A stretch of DNA of 64,000 bases. It comes from Micropterix aruncella (Eukaryota; Arthropoda; Insecta; Lepidoptera; Micropterigidae). A model generated the notes under the pieces. That model did not search any database. It saw nothing but the letters and a program-made list of their open reading frames with translations, and had not been told where the DNA came from. The DNA is taken from assembly GCA_944548615.1 (NCBI GenBank), contig OX155976.1:6422952-6486951 (forward strand), in the 5' to 3' direction. The position numbers and the translations under genes are program-made. Positions 43,327 through 54,132 of this stretch are shown here, in pieces. The number at the start of each line of letters is the position of its first letter. Position 1 is the stretch's first letter.

Positions 43327-43388
<62 letters not shown>
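43327..43388. repeat. (TA)n microsatellite
   Basis: About 62 bp of uninterrupted TA dinucleotides. Confidence 0.97.
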
Positions 43389-43390
<2 letters not shown>

Positions 43391-43635
43391 TATTTATTTA
43401 TATAGTACAAACAATACTCTAACAAATACATAAATTATTACTAATATTTTTACATAATTTCTTATCAGAGCGCAATATTATGTGCATCCTATGTGCGATT
43501 TAACTGACGAGTGATAAAAACGTAATAATAGAAAAACCATTATAATTAAAATTATTTTAATATGTAGTGATTTATTTTTAAATTTGGCTTTAAAATAGTG
43601 GGCCGTCATTTCCATTGAAGTAAGTCACTAGATAA

Positions 43636-43985
43636 AGTGGTAATTTTCCTCATCAATCTTGATTTGATACATCAGGAGTTTATGCGAAGGCAGGTGTCTA
43701 CCAGAATCGCTGCAGTAATCATGAAGGTCCGGCTCCAAGAATCCTCGATTTGACTCACCCGAGAGTGAGAGAGACGGAGCTATGGCGCACGAGCAAATCC
43801 GAGACAAACGTTCCAAGTTAAAAAAAACAGATAAGATAGCTGCTCGACTAGGTGAAAAGACACTCCTCGCGAAACATGAACGTCTGTTACTATGAATAGA
43901 GTTTCAATGTGAAAATGGACGGGTGTTGTGTCCGACATCTGACGTCATGATTGCGTATCTCACTCCCTGGTGCATTAGCGGATTA
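43636..43985 (+). repeat. Flanking repeat, related to 44672-44745 and 48068-48255
   Basis: The first part (TTGATACATCAGGAGTTTAT, GCAGG.GTCTACCAGAATCG) recurs at 44672-44745. The second part (GACACTCCTCGCGAAACATG, GCGTATCTCACTCCCTGGTG) recurs at 48086-48225. All are in the same orientation and surround the giant inverted repeat. Class unknown. Confidence 0.6.
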
Positions 43986-44745
43986 AATATGTAGAAAATA
44001 GTGTCGAATTTTTAATGTCCAATATAAAACTAAAAATTTCACAACTAGCCGGTATTGAGAAGCCAGCTGACCCTTCCCAAGATAGGTTTAAGTGGGATTT
44101 AATCCACTTGATGAGCTCCTCCGCTGCGAGCCATTGGCTCCCCGATGGGCATCAGATCGTTTGACTATAATCCAAAAGTCATTTGTGAATTTGGCGTTTA
44201 AACTCTTAATAGCCTTCCAAAGTCAATACAAAATTTAGAACTAAAAATGTTCGAATACAGAGTTAAACACTGGCTTAACACTTGTGCTATTGATTGACAC
44301 GGAAAAATATTACAATATCTTTAATTGATATACTTATTATGAAAAAAAAATATTATCTCTCGAAAATACCTCTATTATACTTAAATCAAAACATACGAGG
44401 TAAATAGGAATAATTTTATAATCTTTGATTATTTTATTATAATTATTGTCGTTTTACATATATTATGCGATTATTGAGCATTTATCTTTTATTTTGTCTG
44501 TCTTTGGTTATTATTAGTATTATTTTTATTGATTATTTGTTGCATGGCTACTGATTTCTTTGTCATTTTTTAATTTGTTTGTTTCAAATTTAAATTATTT
44601 GTTTTTAAACGATTATTATTATGACACAATTTGGGGATGAAATATATCGACTAGATCGCGTTGAAATTGGTCATTTCCTCGTCTATCTTGACTTGATACA
44701 TTAGGAGTTCATGCGAGGGCAGGAGTGTCTATCAGAATCGCTCTA
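43986..44745. other. Mostly unassigned; repeat piece at 44672-44745
   Basis: GTGGGATTTAATCCAC at 44093 also occurs at 48232. Otherwise AT-rich with no gene. The left arm of the giant inverted repeat begins at about 44746. Confidence 0.4.
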
Positions 44746-45831
44746 ATAGTCGCCTATCAAATGTACATCCGTGTGCTCCTTCAGTATGCAAGTGTGGAAG
44801 TAGTCTTAATCTCTTCGTTTGACCATGGAGAAACATAATTTTGATGGTGGAACTGTCAAAAATGGTGCGTTTGGGCGCTGCGGGCCAAAAACAAAATGGC
44901 CGCCATCAAAAACACGTTTTCCTATTTATATCAGTAACCGTTGAAGATACGAAAAATGTTGTTGAATAAAAAATGTAGCCTGACAGATTGTGCATAGAAA
45001 AGGTCCTTACAACTTTCTTTGTATAACTAACCGTTTTCTCAAAAAAATTACTTTTGTAAAAAGAAATATTAGGAAATGAAAAAATCGAAGTTTTAGGGTT
45101 TTGCAAGCACATATTTAAAGTTTTTGAAATTTTTTACATGTTTCCTGATTTATTACAATAATAACTGTATTAAACTTTAATAAATTAACAAATATACCAT
45201 TTTTATATTTTTTTTTATGTAGGAATTGGAAAGAGGAAAGAGACATTTCTTGAAAAGCTCTAATTTGTAATAACAATACTGTTGAAGAAATACAATATTA
45301 CATTTGTTAAATTTTCAAATACAATCAATATCACTGTCAATGCCAATTTCACTTAAACCTAGATCTTCATCATTGTCTTCCTCGCATTCTCCCGTATTGT
45401 CGCAATGGTCAGGATCACCTTCGCACTTGCACATTTCAGTACACCGGAGTCCATTTGACTGACACGTACATGGAGGACAGCAACGTCTTTTTGAGCATGA
45501 GCAGCGGCAAAGCTCCAAGATAAGCTTTGGTGCACAGGGGTTGGTACAAGCAACAGGCTCGTATGCACTACCTATTTTCTGCCATCCAAAATCTGAGGGT
45601 GACGGGTTATTAGGATGCTGAATTAGGTCCTGATTCCACTCAAAACATTGAAGGTGAGCCCGTAGCAATGCTGGATTTAGTGCTGATTTTGTTGGAGGAA
45701 GGTTCTCATCTTGATGTTGTTTTTTAGTAAACAGGAACCATCGCACTGCTCCTATGTCTGTCAATGATGTTTTGGGGATGTATAGCTGACAAATGAGTGC
45801 TTCCAAGTTAGCCTTCACATCTTCAGTGAGT
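44746..45831 (-). repeat. Giant inverted repeat, left arm
   Basis: The reverse complement of this arm matches 46912-48005 at about 98-99% by eye, with a few substitutions and small indels. The inner edge is CTTCAGTGAGT (45821-45831), paired with ACTCACTGAAG at 46912. The outer homology fades after GTACATTTGA...GACTAT. The arm holds the last 171 codons of the nuclease-like/CXC gene and about 570 bp downstream of its stop. Confidence 0.95.
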
Positions 45832-46913
45832 AACAGTGTTGTCCCCAATTTAGCCAAAGCTTCTATCATCGTATCACTTGCTGAATTAAAAGCTTTCCAC
45901 CACTTTATTTTTCCTTTGCCAGCAAATGACCCTGTTACATCAGCTCCTGAAAGTGCATGTAGTCCAGGGAGTGCAGAGGCTTTCGGAGGTCCAAGTGCTC
46001 TGTAAATTGACCCTATCTGAACAAACCTTTTCATACCATGTCCAAGATAGAAAGCAAAATCTTCAGAAAGTTGTGGATATCGCCTTAGTGCTAGAATAAG
46101 GACGTCAGTATCAGGGGAGAACACGTGAGTAGTTTTAATTCCTTTCTGTGCTGCATGTAATATAATCTTTGTGTCGGCCTCCTCTTGCGTGCTTGAAAGA
46201 CAGGATACATCATCCCCATGTGATGACGCTGCCTTGTCCCTCCAACTGAGTACGAACTTCTTGTTGTTGGTCTCACCGAATTTGAGTATTTGATTGGAAA
46301 GGAACTCGGTTAGTTCGTCTTTCGTCTTATCATGGGCCAATAGTTTGTGCATTGGTATGCTTTCAATTTTTGTTTCTGGCCTGACTTTGTATTGGATTGG
46401 ATCAGAGCCTTTTTGCCGTATGTCTCGCATCGCTTTCTTCAATGAGTTTTCTTTGTACGAGTCAAAAACTATATGTACCTCACTATAGTTATTGAATTTT
46501 TGTCCGATCCATTGGCTGAATTTCACACCGAGGTCATTACATGTCTTCACTGTTGTAGGTTTGTGGTAGGTATGAAGAAGTGCCATGCCATCTACTATTA
46601 CAGCTTTTCCATGTAGCTCGTCATTATGTACTGGAACATCATGAGCTGTAGACGTATTATCATCTTCGTTTTCTTCAGCAGGTTTCTCTTGGATTGATTC
46701 TAGAGCATCTGTAAGTTTGTACTTAGCCAGACAATGGTGCATACTCCCGTCAATTGCAAACAACGACTTTGGTAGTGCTGAAAACTCGTAGTTGCTTAAA
46801 TTGTGCCTCAAATCTATGTCAGGTCTGCTTCTGGAAGCTATCAACAATCTTGAAATGAGAGATAAGTCTGTCTTAATGGCAACGGTTTTGTCTTTGATGG
46901 TAATTTTAATCAC
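45315..46913 (-). CDS. PIN/XPG-like nuclease plus CXC cysteine-rich protein, 5'-truncated
   Basis: A clean 532-codon frame, the longest in the window. Residues ~104-340 look like a PIN/XPG (FEN1-like) nuclease fold: acidic residues in VIVDGMALLH (D108), VHIVFDSYKE (D151), QEEADTKIILHA (E244, E245, D247), VFSPDTDVLILAL (D268, D270) and HALSGADVTGSF (D325), with GKGK after it. Residues 456-510 hold about 14 cysteines arranged CRCSCSKRRCCPPCTC...CTEMCKC, like tesmin/TSO1 CXC DNA-binding repeats. A Glu/Asp-rich tail follows. The first codon is GTG, not ATG, and a TGA sits directly before it, exactly at the inverted-repeat junction, so the true N-terminus is missing. Proteins with this nuclease-like/CXC pairing are multi-copy in invertebrates; Academ-type DNA transposons are reported to carry an XPG nuclease and a Cys8 finger, so a transposon origin is plausible but unproven. 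Expression is unknown. Confidence 0.7.
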   Translation of the reverse strand: MIKITIKDKTVAIKTDLSLISRLLIASRSRPDIDLRHNLSNYEFSALPKSLFAIDGSMHHCLAKYKLTDALESIQEKPAEENEDDNTSTAHDVPVHNDELHGKAVIVDGMALLHTYHKPTTVKTCNDLGVKFSQWIGQKFNNYSEVHIVFDSYKENSLKKAMRDIRQKGSDPIQYKVRPETKIESIPMHKLLAHDKTKDELTEFLSNQILKFGETNNKKFVLSWRDKAASSHGDDVSCLSSTQEEADTKIILHAAQKGIKTTHVFSPDTDVLILALRRYPQLSEDFAFYLGHGMKRFVQIGSIYRALGPPKASALPGLHALSGADVTGSFAGKGKIKWWKAFNSASDTMIEALAKLGTTLLLTEDVKANLEALICQLYIPKTSLTDIGAVRWFLFTKKQHQDENLPPTKSALNPALLRAHLQCFEWNQDLIQHPNNPSPSDFGWQKIGSAYEPVACTNPCAPKLILELCRCSCSKRRCCPPCTCQSNGLRCTEMCKCEGDPDHCDNTGECEEDNDEDLGLSEIGIDSDIDCI

Positions 46914-48005
46914 TCACTGAAGATGTGAAGGCTAACTTGGAAGCACTCATTTGTCAGCTATACATCCCCAAAACATCATTGACAGACATAGGAGCAGTGC
47001 GATGGTTCCTGTTTACTAAAAAACAACATCAAGATGAGAACCTTCCTCCAACAAAATCAGCACTAAATCCAGCATTGCTACGGGCTCACCTTCAATGTTT
47101 TGAGTGGAATCAGGACCTAATTCAGCATCCTAATAACCCGTCACCCTCAGATTTTGGATGGCAGAAAATAGGTAGTGCATACGAGCCTGTTGCTTGTACC
47201 AACCCCTGTGCACCAAAGCTTATCTTGGAGCTTTGCCGCTGCTCATGCTCAAAAAGACGTTGCTGTCCTCCATGTACGTGTCAGTCAAATGGACTCCGGT
47301 GTACTGAAATGTGCAAGTGCGAAGGTGATCCTGACCATTGCGACAATACTGGAGAATGCGAGGAAGACAATGATGAAGATCTAGGTTTAAGTGAAATTGG
47401 CATTGACAGTGATATTGATTGTATTTGAAAATTTAACAAATGTAATATTGTATTTCTTCAACAGTATTGTTATTACAAATTAGAGCTTTTCAAGAAATGT
47501 CTCTTTCCTCTTTCCAATTCCTACATAAAAAAATATAAAAATGGTATATTTGTTAATTTATTAAAGTTTAATACAGTTATTATTGTAATAAATCAGGAAA
47601 CATGTAAAAAAATTCAAAAACTTTAAATATGTGCTTGCTAAACCCTAAAACTTCGATTTTTTCATTTCTTAATATTTCTTTTTACAAAAGTAATTTTTTT
47701 GAGAAAACGGTTAGTTATACAAAGAAAGTTGTAAGGACCTTTTCTATGCACAATCTGTCAGGCTACATTTTTTATTCAACAACATTTTTCGTATCTTTAA
47801 CGGTTACTGATATAAATAGGAAAACGTGTTTTTGATGGCGGCCATTTTGTTTTTGGCCCGAAGCGCCCAAACGCACCATTTTTGAGAGTTCCACCATCAA
47901 AATTATGTTTCTCCATGGTCAAACGAAGAGATTAAGACTACTTCCACACTTGCATACTGAAGGAGCACACGGGAGCCTATATTTGTACATTTGAAAGGGG
48001 ACTAT
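46912..48005 (+). repeat. Giant inverted repeat, right arm
   Basis: Mirror of 44746-45831. The arms are separated by 1080 bp of single-copy coding sequence, so a transcript across the locus could form a hairpin with a ~1.09-kb stem. An 11-bp insertion near 47974 and scattered single changes distinguish it from the left arm. Confidence 0.95.
46925..47428 (+). pseudogene. Inverted duplicate of the CXC-protein C-terminus
   Basis: Encodes the same residues as codons 366-532 of the minus-strand ORF (VKANLEALICQLYIPK through the acidic tail) with no apparent amino-acid change over 167 codons, and the same stop. It has no start codon (first codon GTG) and no nuclease domain, so it is a partial gene copy. 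The lack of amino-acid change beside visible changes in the 3' non-coding part hints at very recent duplication, gene conversion, or an assembly error. Confidence 0.9.
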
Positions 48006-48067
48006 AAGTAACCGTTCTCCTACATGCGGAATTCGAAAAACGTTCCAAATTTGACATTCAGCGGCGA

Positions 48068-48255
48068 GGGCTGGCGGTGATTCGAAGAGACACTCCTTGC
48101 GAAACATGAACGCCTGCTACTTCGAATAGGGTTTGAACTTGAAAATAGACGTTTTTCTTCGAGGGTTGCATCCGATATCTAACGTAGGCGACCATGACTG
48201 CGTATCTCACTACCTGGTGCATTGGGTTATAGTGGGATTTAATCCACAAAAAGGC
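48068..48255 (+). repeat. Flanking repeat, relative of 43846-43985
   Basis: GACACTCCTTGCGAAACATG, ACTTCGAATAGGGTTTGAAC, GCGTATCTCACTACCTGGTG and GTGGGATTTAATCCAC occur in the same order as on the left side of the giant inverted repeat. Confidence 0.6.
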
Positions 48256-49515
48256 ATGAAAACAGAATAGCAGCACAAAACAGCTGTTATGCCAATATTG
48301 ACTGACGGCAATCTTGGAAATTTCTCGCCGCTTTATTTGTATTTCCTGACTATTGTGGAAAGTTTACCTTGGAAGGGGCGGATACACGTTCATAGGTATT
48401 CATAGACTTGTCAGAGATCAAGGAACACCCGAGGGTGGAAAACACGATAACCTAAAGTATTTTCGAAAATACCGCGAAATTAACTTTTTCATGATGGCCA
48501 GGCGACCAAAATCGGGGTTATCTCAAAGCGATCAGTTTGAATAAACGGCAATTATAATAGTACGACAGTATAATATAATAGTACGATATTATAATAGTAC
48601 GATAGTACAATTATATTATAATGGTAATACAATAGATAAGATATTATTATTATATACAAACTTGTAGGAGGTTCATATAAAGTATAACACAATCTAGGGT
48701 GGGTTGAAAAAATCGGTTGTGTCGCCCTAAGACTTTCCTGGCAAGCGGAGAAACCCCCCCCCCCCTACAACCTTTTCAACTCTTGCCATCATCATATTAT
48801 GCCTGCATGCCAAATTTCAGCGCAATCGGATGAAGCGTTTGGGCGCTATCGTGGAGGAATACACGCACTCACACAGAGACATCGTCTCGGGGGGGGGGGG
48901 GAATGTATATATCCGTCATCTCGAAAAAATATACACGTTCACTATACTTTTCCTCTGCCGGGATAGTAAAATGGCCGAAAAAAGAAATAAAATCGGTTTT
49001 TCTCTTCCGATCGCGCATGAGCTCTATCTAAAGTTTGCCGAAATTTTGACAAAATACTTTTTTCGATAATTTTTACTTTTTAAAATAAGCCTCTTCCCGA
49101 ATGTTCAAATTATTATATAATATAACCACTGAAAATAGTGCTTACATTATTTAAATCCATCAACATCTTCCGATCGCCCATTGCCTTCATAGTTATCGAA
49201 AATAAAATTAAAAAAGCAATAAAAGTAGATCACAGCTCAAGGATAAAAAATACTAGCAACTTACATGTTTGTTTTTGGTTTTCTTTATTGAATACGAGGT
49301 TAAATATTTAAAAACAATTTATGTTAGAACTTTAGACCATTTTTTATTTTAAAAAACTCAGCTTTCGTGTGAAGACAGGTAACTCATGTTGAACGATGGA
49401 ACATCTCCGTTTTCACTTATTCTTAGCTGAAAGTATTTTGAAGTCCCATTTAAGGGCGAAGTTAGGCATGGTGGACTTTGACAGCAGTCGTTCTGATAAT
49501 AAACTATTAGTTCAA
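48256..49515. other. Unassigned; homopolymer C and G runs
   Basis: Near 48750-48910 an old repeat contains C11-12 and G12-13 runs, with GCCAAATTTCAGCGCAATCG between. GTCGCCCTAAGACTTTCCTG at about 48721 resembles 17633. A short array of AATAGTACGA phrases lies at 48555-48610. No gene. Confidence 0.4.
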
Positions 49516-50049
49516 AAAAAACACTAAAAACACGCTTTTATAAATGCACGTAAAAAACAAAAAACGTGACCTTTCTCACAAGTGCATACACGACTATGAT
49601 ACGATATTCCATCATGGAATGCCAGTTCCTGTCTTCCGGCTTCATCATCAAACCTTGAAACTTAATCGTGGTCAAAGTTCATTACAAGACCTTTCTAACA
49701 AGTCCAAACACGGCTATGATACGATATTCCATCATGGAATGCCAGTGCGTATCTTCCGGCTTCATCATCAGACATTGAAACCTAATCGTGGTCAAAGTTC
49801 ATTCCAAGACTTTTCTAACAAGTCCAAACACAGCTATGATACGACGTTCCATCATGAAGTTCCAGTTCATATCTTCCGACTCCATCATCAGATCAGTTCG
49901 ACAGTACCGTATTATTGTATTGTCATCAGAACTACATACAGCTGCCAATTTTCATGACGCTAGGATCCTTGGAAGATAGTTAAATTAGTTACCTTAGATT
50001 CCATTACATAGTTACATACAGGTCGACCTAATAAAAGCGTGTTAAAAAC
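49516..50049 (+). repeat. AACACGCTTTTAT-terminal repeat family, copy C
   Basis: The longest core copy. It begins ACTAAAAACACGCTTTTATA and ends CCTAATAAAAGCGTGTT. Three 120-bp units start CTATGATACGA at 49594, 49714 and 49834 and keep one frame of 137 codons (49544-49957) with repeats of YDTIFHHGMPVPVFRLHHQT and NRGQSSFQDFSNKSKH. It lies in the opposite orientation to copies A and B. Confidence 0.8.
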
Positions 50050-52239
50050 ATCTCTAGAGTCCTTTCCGGAAACTTTTCCTGAGGTTCCTGTCACGAGTTT
50101 CACACATCGTTCGACCATAGTAAAATAATAATGTATAACATCTCAATAGTACGCACCGATTTCGCACTCATACAAGCGCCCGTTGTCCGTACGCTACCAC
50201 TACATAGATTCTCGGGCGCCTCGGTGCTAGCCAGTCAGGGCTGTCGCGCGACAGTGAAGTATACAAAAGTGGAATGTTTGCTGTACAGGCTGTAATACAA
50301 CCTATCAGAAATTACATTTACGAGTATTTACATTCACGTTACGAAATTATATTTACAAGGTAACGTTTATTGTTTATTTGCGTAGGTAAGTATGTGTCTA
50401 GGTAAGTAGCACCTACTAACAGCACCTAGCAAGTACTAATAGGTATGTAAGTGCGTAGGTAGGTAGGTAGATGCGTTTTTGTACCTACTTTAACTTATTA
50501 AAATGTAGGTATTTTGAACACATGCAACAAGTGATGAATGCTGTCACACAGTCAGCACTAGCTCATATATTAAATTACAATAGATACAATTTTGGGAACC
50601 GTCTCTTGATCTATAAACCGAAAATACATAAACTTACATAATAATTATAAAGAATTGCATTTCTGCTTTAATGGGATCACAACTTGTCAATTGTGTATTT
50701 GTTGTGGCAACCCTGGTGGTTCGGCGAAGCGTAGGCACTTATTTCGAAAACGCGCTCGAGATGTCCTACTGATGTTATTTTACTATGCTTCTACTGCGGT
50801 ATGGTGAACTAAGAATGCGAATGTCTTGAATGAATTCCGAAAAATCGATTATTTTTGGTGCCTATGCCAAATTTCAAAAAATCCCACACGAATTCTACTC
50901 TCCATCTTCAAACCACTTGCCATTATTTAAACCTGTCCCAGTAAGTACGTGTGATGTGTGCGAAATTTCATTATTTTTCTATTCAATCATATTCCTAATA
51001 AAAACCTTGAATGGTTTCCATTTTCAATCATTAAATAAGAGATCAAATTAATTTTCTTCGCAAAAACAAGGCTAGAAAATTAATAGGAAACCTATAAAGA
51101 TACGATTCCAGTAACAGATACCTATATTATACGGAAAGTATCACCAGTAATTAGGTACCTAAACTATACATTCAAGTAGATATATTTCCAAATAGGATAT
51201 TTAATATTATTACGGTTTTTTTAAATCAAATTTCGACATAGCTTGTTTTGTAAAAAGTAAATATAAACAATAAATCTTTTTAATAAAATAACTACTTAAA
51301 CAATTCCCAAATAAATCAATCTCAAGAGCTTGGTCATTGACTGTTAATAATAATTTGTTATTGTAAATATAAATTATGTCACTTGAACTGTGAACTTAAT
51401 ACATACCTACTTATATCAAGACACGTAATTTGCGGTATCAAAAGATCAAAGGTTGTCAATTATGACAGTCATACATTCTGATAACATCGCAGACACACCT
51501 CCATTGCTTTCCACATTACAATTTAATTCTGTCACAAATGGAAAATATAGTAGGGTATATGTTAAAAGAGAATGGGCATTTTGAGACCACTTTTCCAATA
51601 GCTGCCAATCATAATATATACCAATGGAAATGTATAGAAGTAAAAGTACTTATATGTATAAAATATATAAAAAATATGACAAATTGTAAACATACATTCA
51701 TTATCAACTATTAATAGTAAAAATAACTGCATAGTACTGAGTGACTAGTTTGATCGTAACCCCAAAGCTAAAGTGGTTAATACGTTTATGGATAGAGAAA
51801 CAGCCCATAAGTAAGATAGATGATCAGTGTGCGGGTGTCAGGTAAGATTATGCGCATGGGGCGTCGGCATTCCTTTTTTTACGTTGAGGTTGTCTAAACA
51901 AGTTTAGGATGAAAGAGACACAGTAAAGAAACAAGAAAGAGATAGATACACGATGTAAGGGTGCGCATGGGCCGTTGCCATACCTTTGTTTTACGTTGGG
52001 ATGTTCTGAGTGTTTTCTGTGTCCATGTCGTTTAGTTTTTACTTTCTGGCTGTGATACTGGACTTGATTGTTTTAGCTTTACGACTGATTTTGATTGAAC
52101 TGTTGATTTAAATAACGACTCACGGTGAACCCTATTTCCATAAAAAACCTTATTCAACAAAATTTAATAACTAGGTTACCTCATAAAATCATCCAGATAT
52201 ACAAAACTTCGGATGTGTATAGTCCAGATATACAAACTT
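50050..52239. other. Unassigned 2.2-kb stretch
   Basis: No protein similarity. Runs of GTAGGTAGGTAG and CCTACTAAC lie at 50380-50500. CpG-rich 50150-50250 could be a promoter-type segment. The open frame at 50830-51051 has no recognisable domain. Confidence 0.4.
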
Positions 52240-53080
52240 CCACTCCCTAATAACGTATGGCCTACTGTTTTGGGGAATGGCACCAAACTCAAAAAGAATT
52301 TTTCTCCTCCAGAAAAGAGCGGTACGAAGTTTATATAGAGTCTCACCAAGAAGTTCTTGTAAGCCGCTATTTGTAAAATCAGGAATAATGACTCTATTTT
52401 CTTCTTACATCTACCAAAATATTATGTACGCTCGTAGACATCTAACAGAAGCTCCGGTGAATATTGATTTTCATCATCACGATACGAGGAATATATCCAA
52501 TCTCCACATAAACCGACAGCGACTTAGCAAAGTGCGATACAGTTTTATTCACCAAAATTTGTCCTTCTATAATAAGATTCCAGAGCAAATGAAAAGCCTT
52601 GGAGAGGACCAATTTAAAAAGATAATTATACATAATTTGGTAAGAAACCCAATTTATGGTATAAGGGAGTTTAAAAATTCTCAGTTTATTTTCCATGTTG
52701 ATGATTAATGAAATGCGTAAAGTTTTAAACATAATGGTATTATGATAGCTGACATTCTAATGTTCATATAATTTATTATACATCTATTCATTTAAAAAAA
52801 AAAAACGAAGGCATATTGCTAGATTGACAATAAAATATATATTTTTTGATTATTCTACATAGAATTTGCATTTCTATTTTAATATATTATTCTCCCTGAC
52901 TCTTAAATCACATTAGTATATTTTGATTATTTGTATGTAGGTAATATTGAATATATTATTACAGCCATGACAACTATCACGATAGTTATGTTTTTAATAA
53001 TTAAATTTTTAGTATTTAATTTTGTGACGCATCTAAGTGTAGGAATGCCTATCTACTGGAGTAGTTGATTGTATTGTATT
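52240..53080 (+). mobile_element. LINE C-terminus (Jockey/CR1 group) with ATTGT tail
   Basis: A 143-codon clean frame, 52277-52708, preceded by YGLLFWG in the same frame: MAPNSKRIFLLQKRAVRSLY, then SCKPLFVKSGIMTLFSSYIY and LSKVRYSFIHQNLSFYNKIP. This is the post-reverse-transcriptase region of many insect LINEs (YG..FWG....R.F.LQKR..R.......SC..LF). The 5' end is truncated at about 52240. The 3' UTR closes with TTGTATTGTATTGTATA near 53070. The open frame suggests moderate age. Confidence 0.82.
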
Positions 53081-53344
53081 GTATAATTCTAATACGACAT
53101 GGATTAATGAGCTGAACTTTGATATTGTTGCTTCTTTACACGAGTACAATTAATTGTTATAGTCCCTAGTTGTTATACTCTGGGTACACTTTTCATATGA
53201 AATTCCCATTTTCCTCTATTGAAATGAATACATTATTCTTCTTCTCTGATTACGGTATCCTAGATATGCAATTTTTAGGACCCCTTTTTCGTACCTAACT
53301 GGTTTAATTTCTTTATATTTACCGGTTGGTTACGTCAATATTGC

Positions 53345-53565
53345 GTGTTAAAAGAACTGTGACGACAGAGGAAGCTAAAAATACAAACGAAGTAATCTAT
53401 TTTCTATTTATAACCAAAGAAAATTGCCCTAATTAAAAGAAGGAAATGGCAGCCACGCGATTTCATTACAGCCTTCATTTTATTCTAATTTCGATCTATA
53501 TTGTATTTAAATTGTATATGTTATAAGAAAATGTCTATTTTAAATCATATCTATAACTACCTTTA
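53345..53565 (-). repeat. Interspersed repeat, inverted relative of 33995-34235
   Basis: AACTGTGACGACAGAGGAAG, AGAAAATTGCCCTAATTAAA and GCAGCCACGCGATTTCATTA are the complements of blocks at 33995-34235. Confidence 0.7.
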
Positions 53566-53572
53566 ATAAACA

Positions 53573-54120
53573 CTAGATGACCCGGTGAACTTCATACTAC
53601 CTAAAATTGATTTAATTGTAACTCTTCATAAGCATTTATTGATCCTAATGAACCTTCCAAATCCAATTCATTGAAATCTATAATATGGCCGAATCATGAA
53701 CGGGTTGAGTTTCGTTTGGTGATTAAATGAAAGTCGTTTGTAATTAAAATAAATTCAACGTATTTAATTTACATGATGAAATATTAATGCTTTTTCGACT
53801 TTTTCGACGTTTTCGACTTTTTCGACTTTTTGAAATTTTACACAATCGTACGGAATGAATAACAGTTATGGATGGCGCAGCTGTCAAACAATAGGATCGC
53901 CGAGAACGCCATGTATTGAAAGTAACCCATTTCCCAAAATGACCAATTTCGATTTTTTCGATTTTCAGTTGTTTCTTTTAACTTTTCCTAAATATTTTTT
54001 TTTATAAACCACCCCTGAATCAGGGCAAACAAAACAAAAAAATAACCATTCAAATCGGTATAGTCATTTTCGAGATCTTGCGAGACTAACGCACGGCGAT
54101 TCATTTTTATATATAAAAAG
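53573..54120 (-). mobile_element. Helitron-like element, copy 2
   Basis: Same family and orientation as 12318-12873, about 85-90% similar by eye, including the TTTTTCGAC repeats (53790-53830). The 3' end here is GAAGTTCACCGGGTCATCTAGT, with one base changed in the otherwise constant CAGCTAGT. Confidence 0.7.
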
Positions 54121-54132
54121 ATAATTATTACA

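Noticed and set aside
43327..43388. Functional palindrome
   Set aside because: A plain TA microsatellite, self-complementary by composition only.
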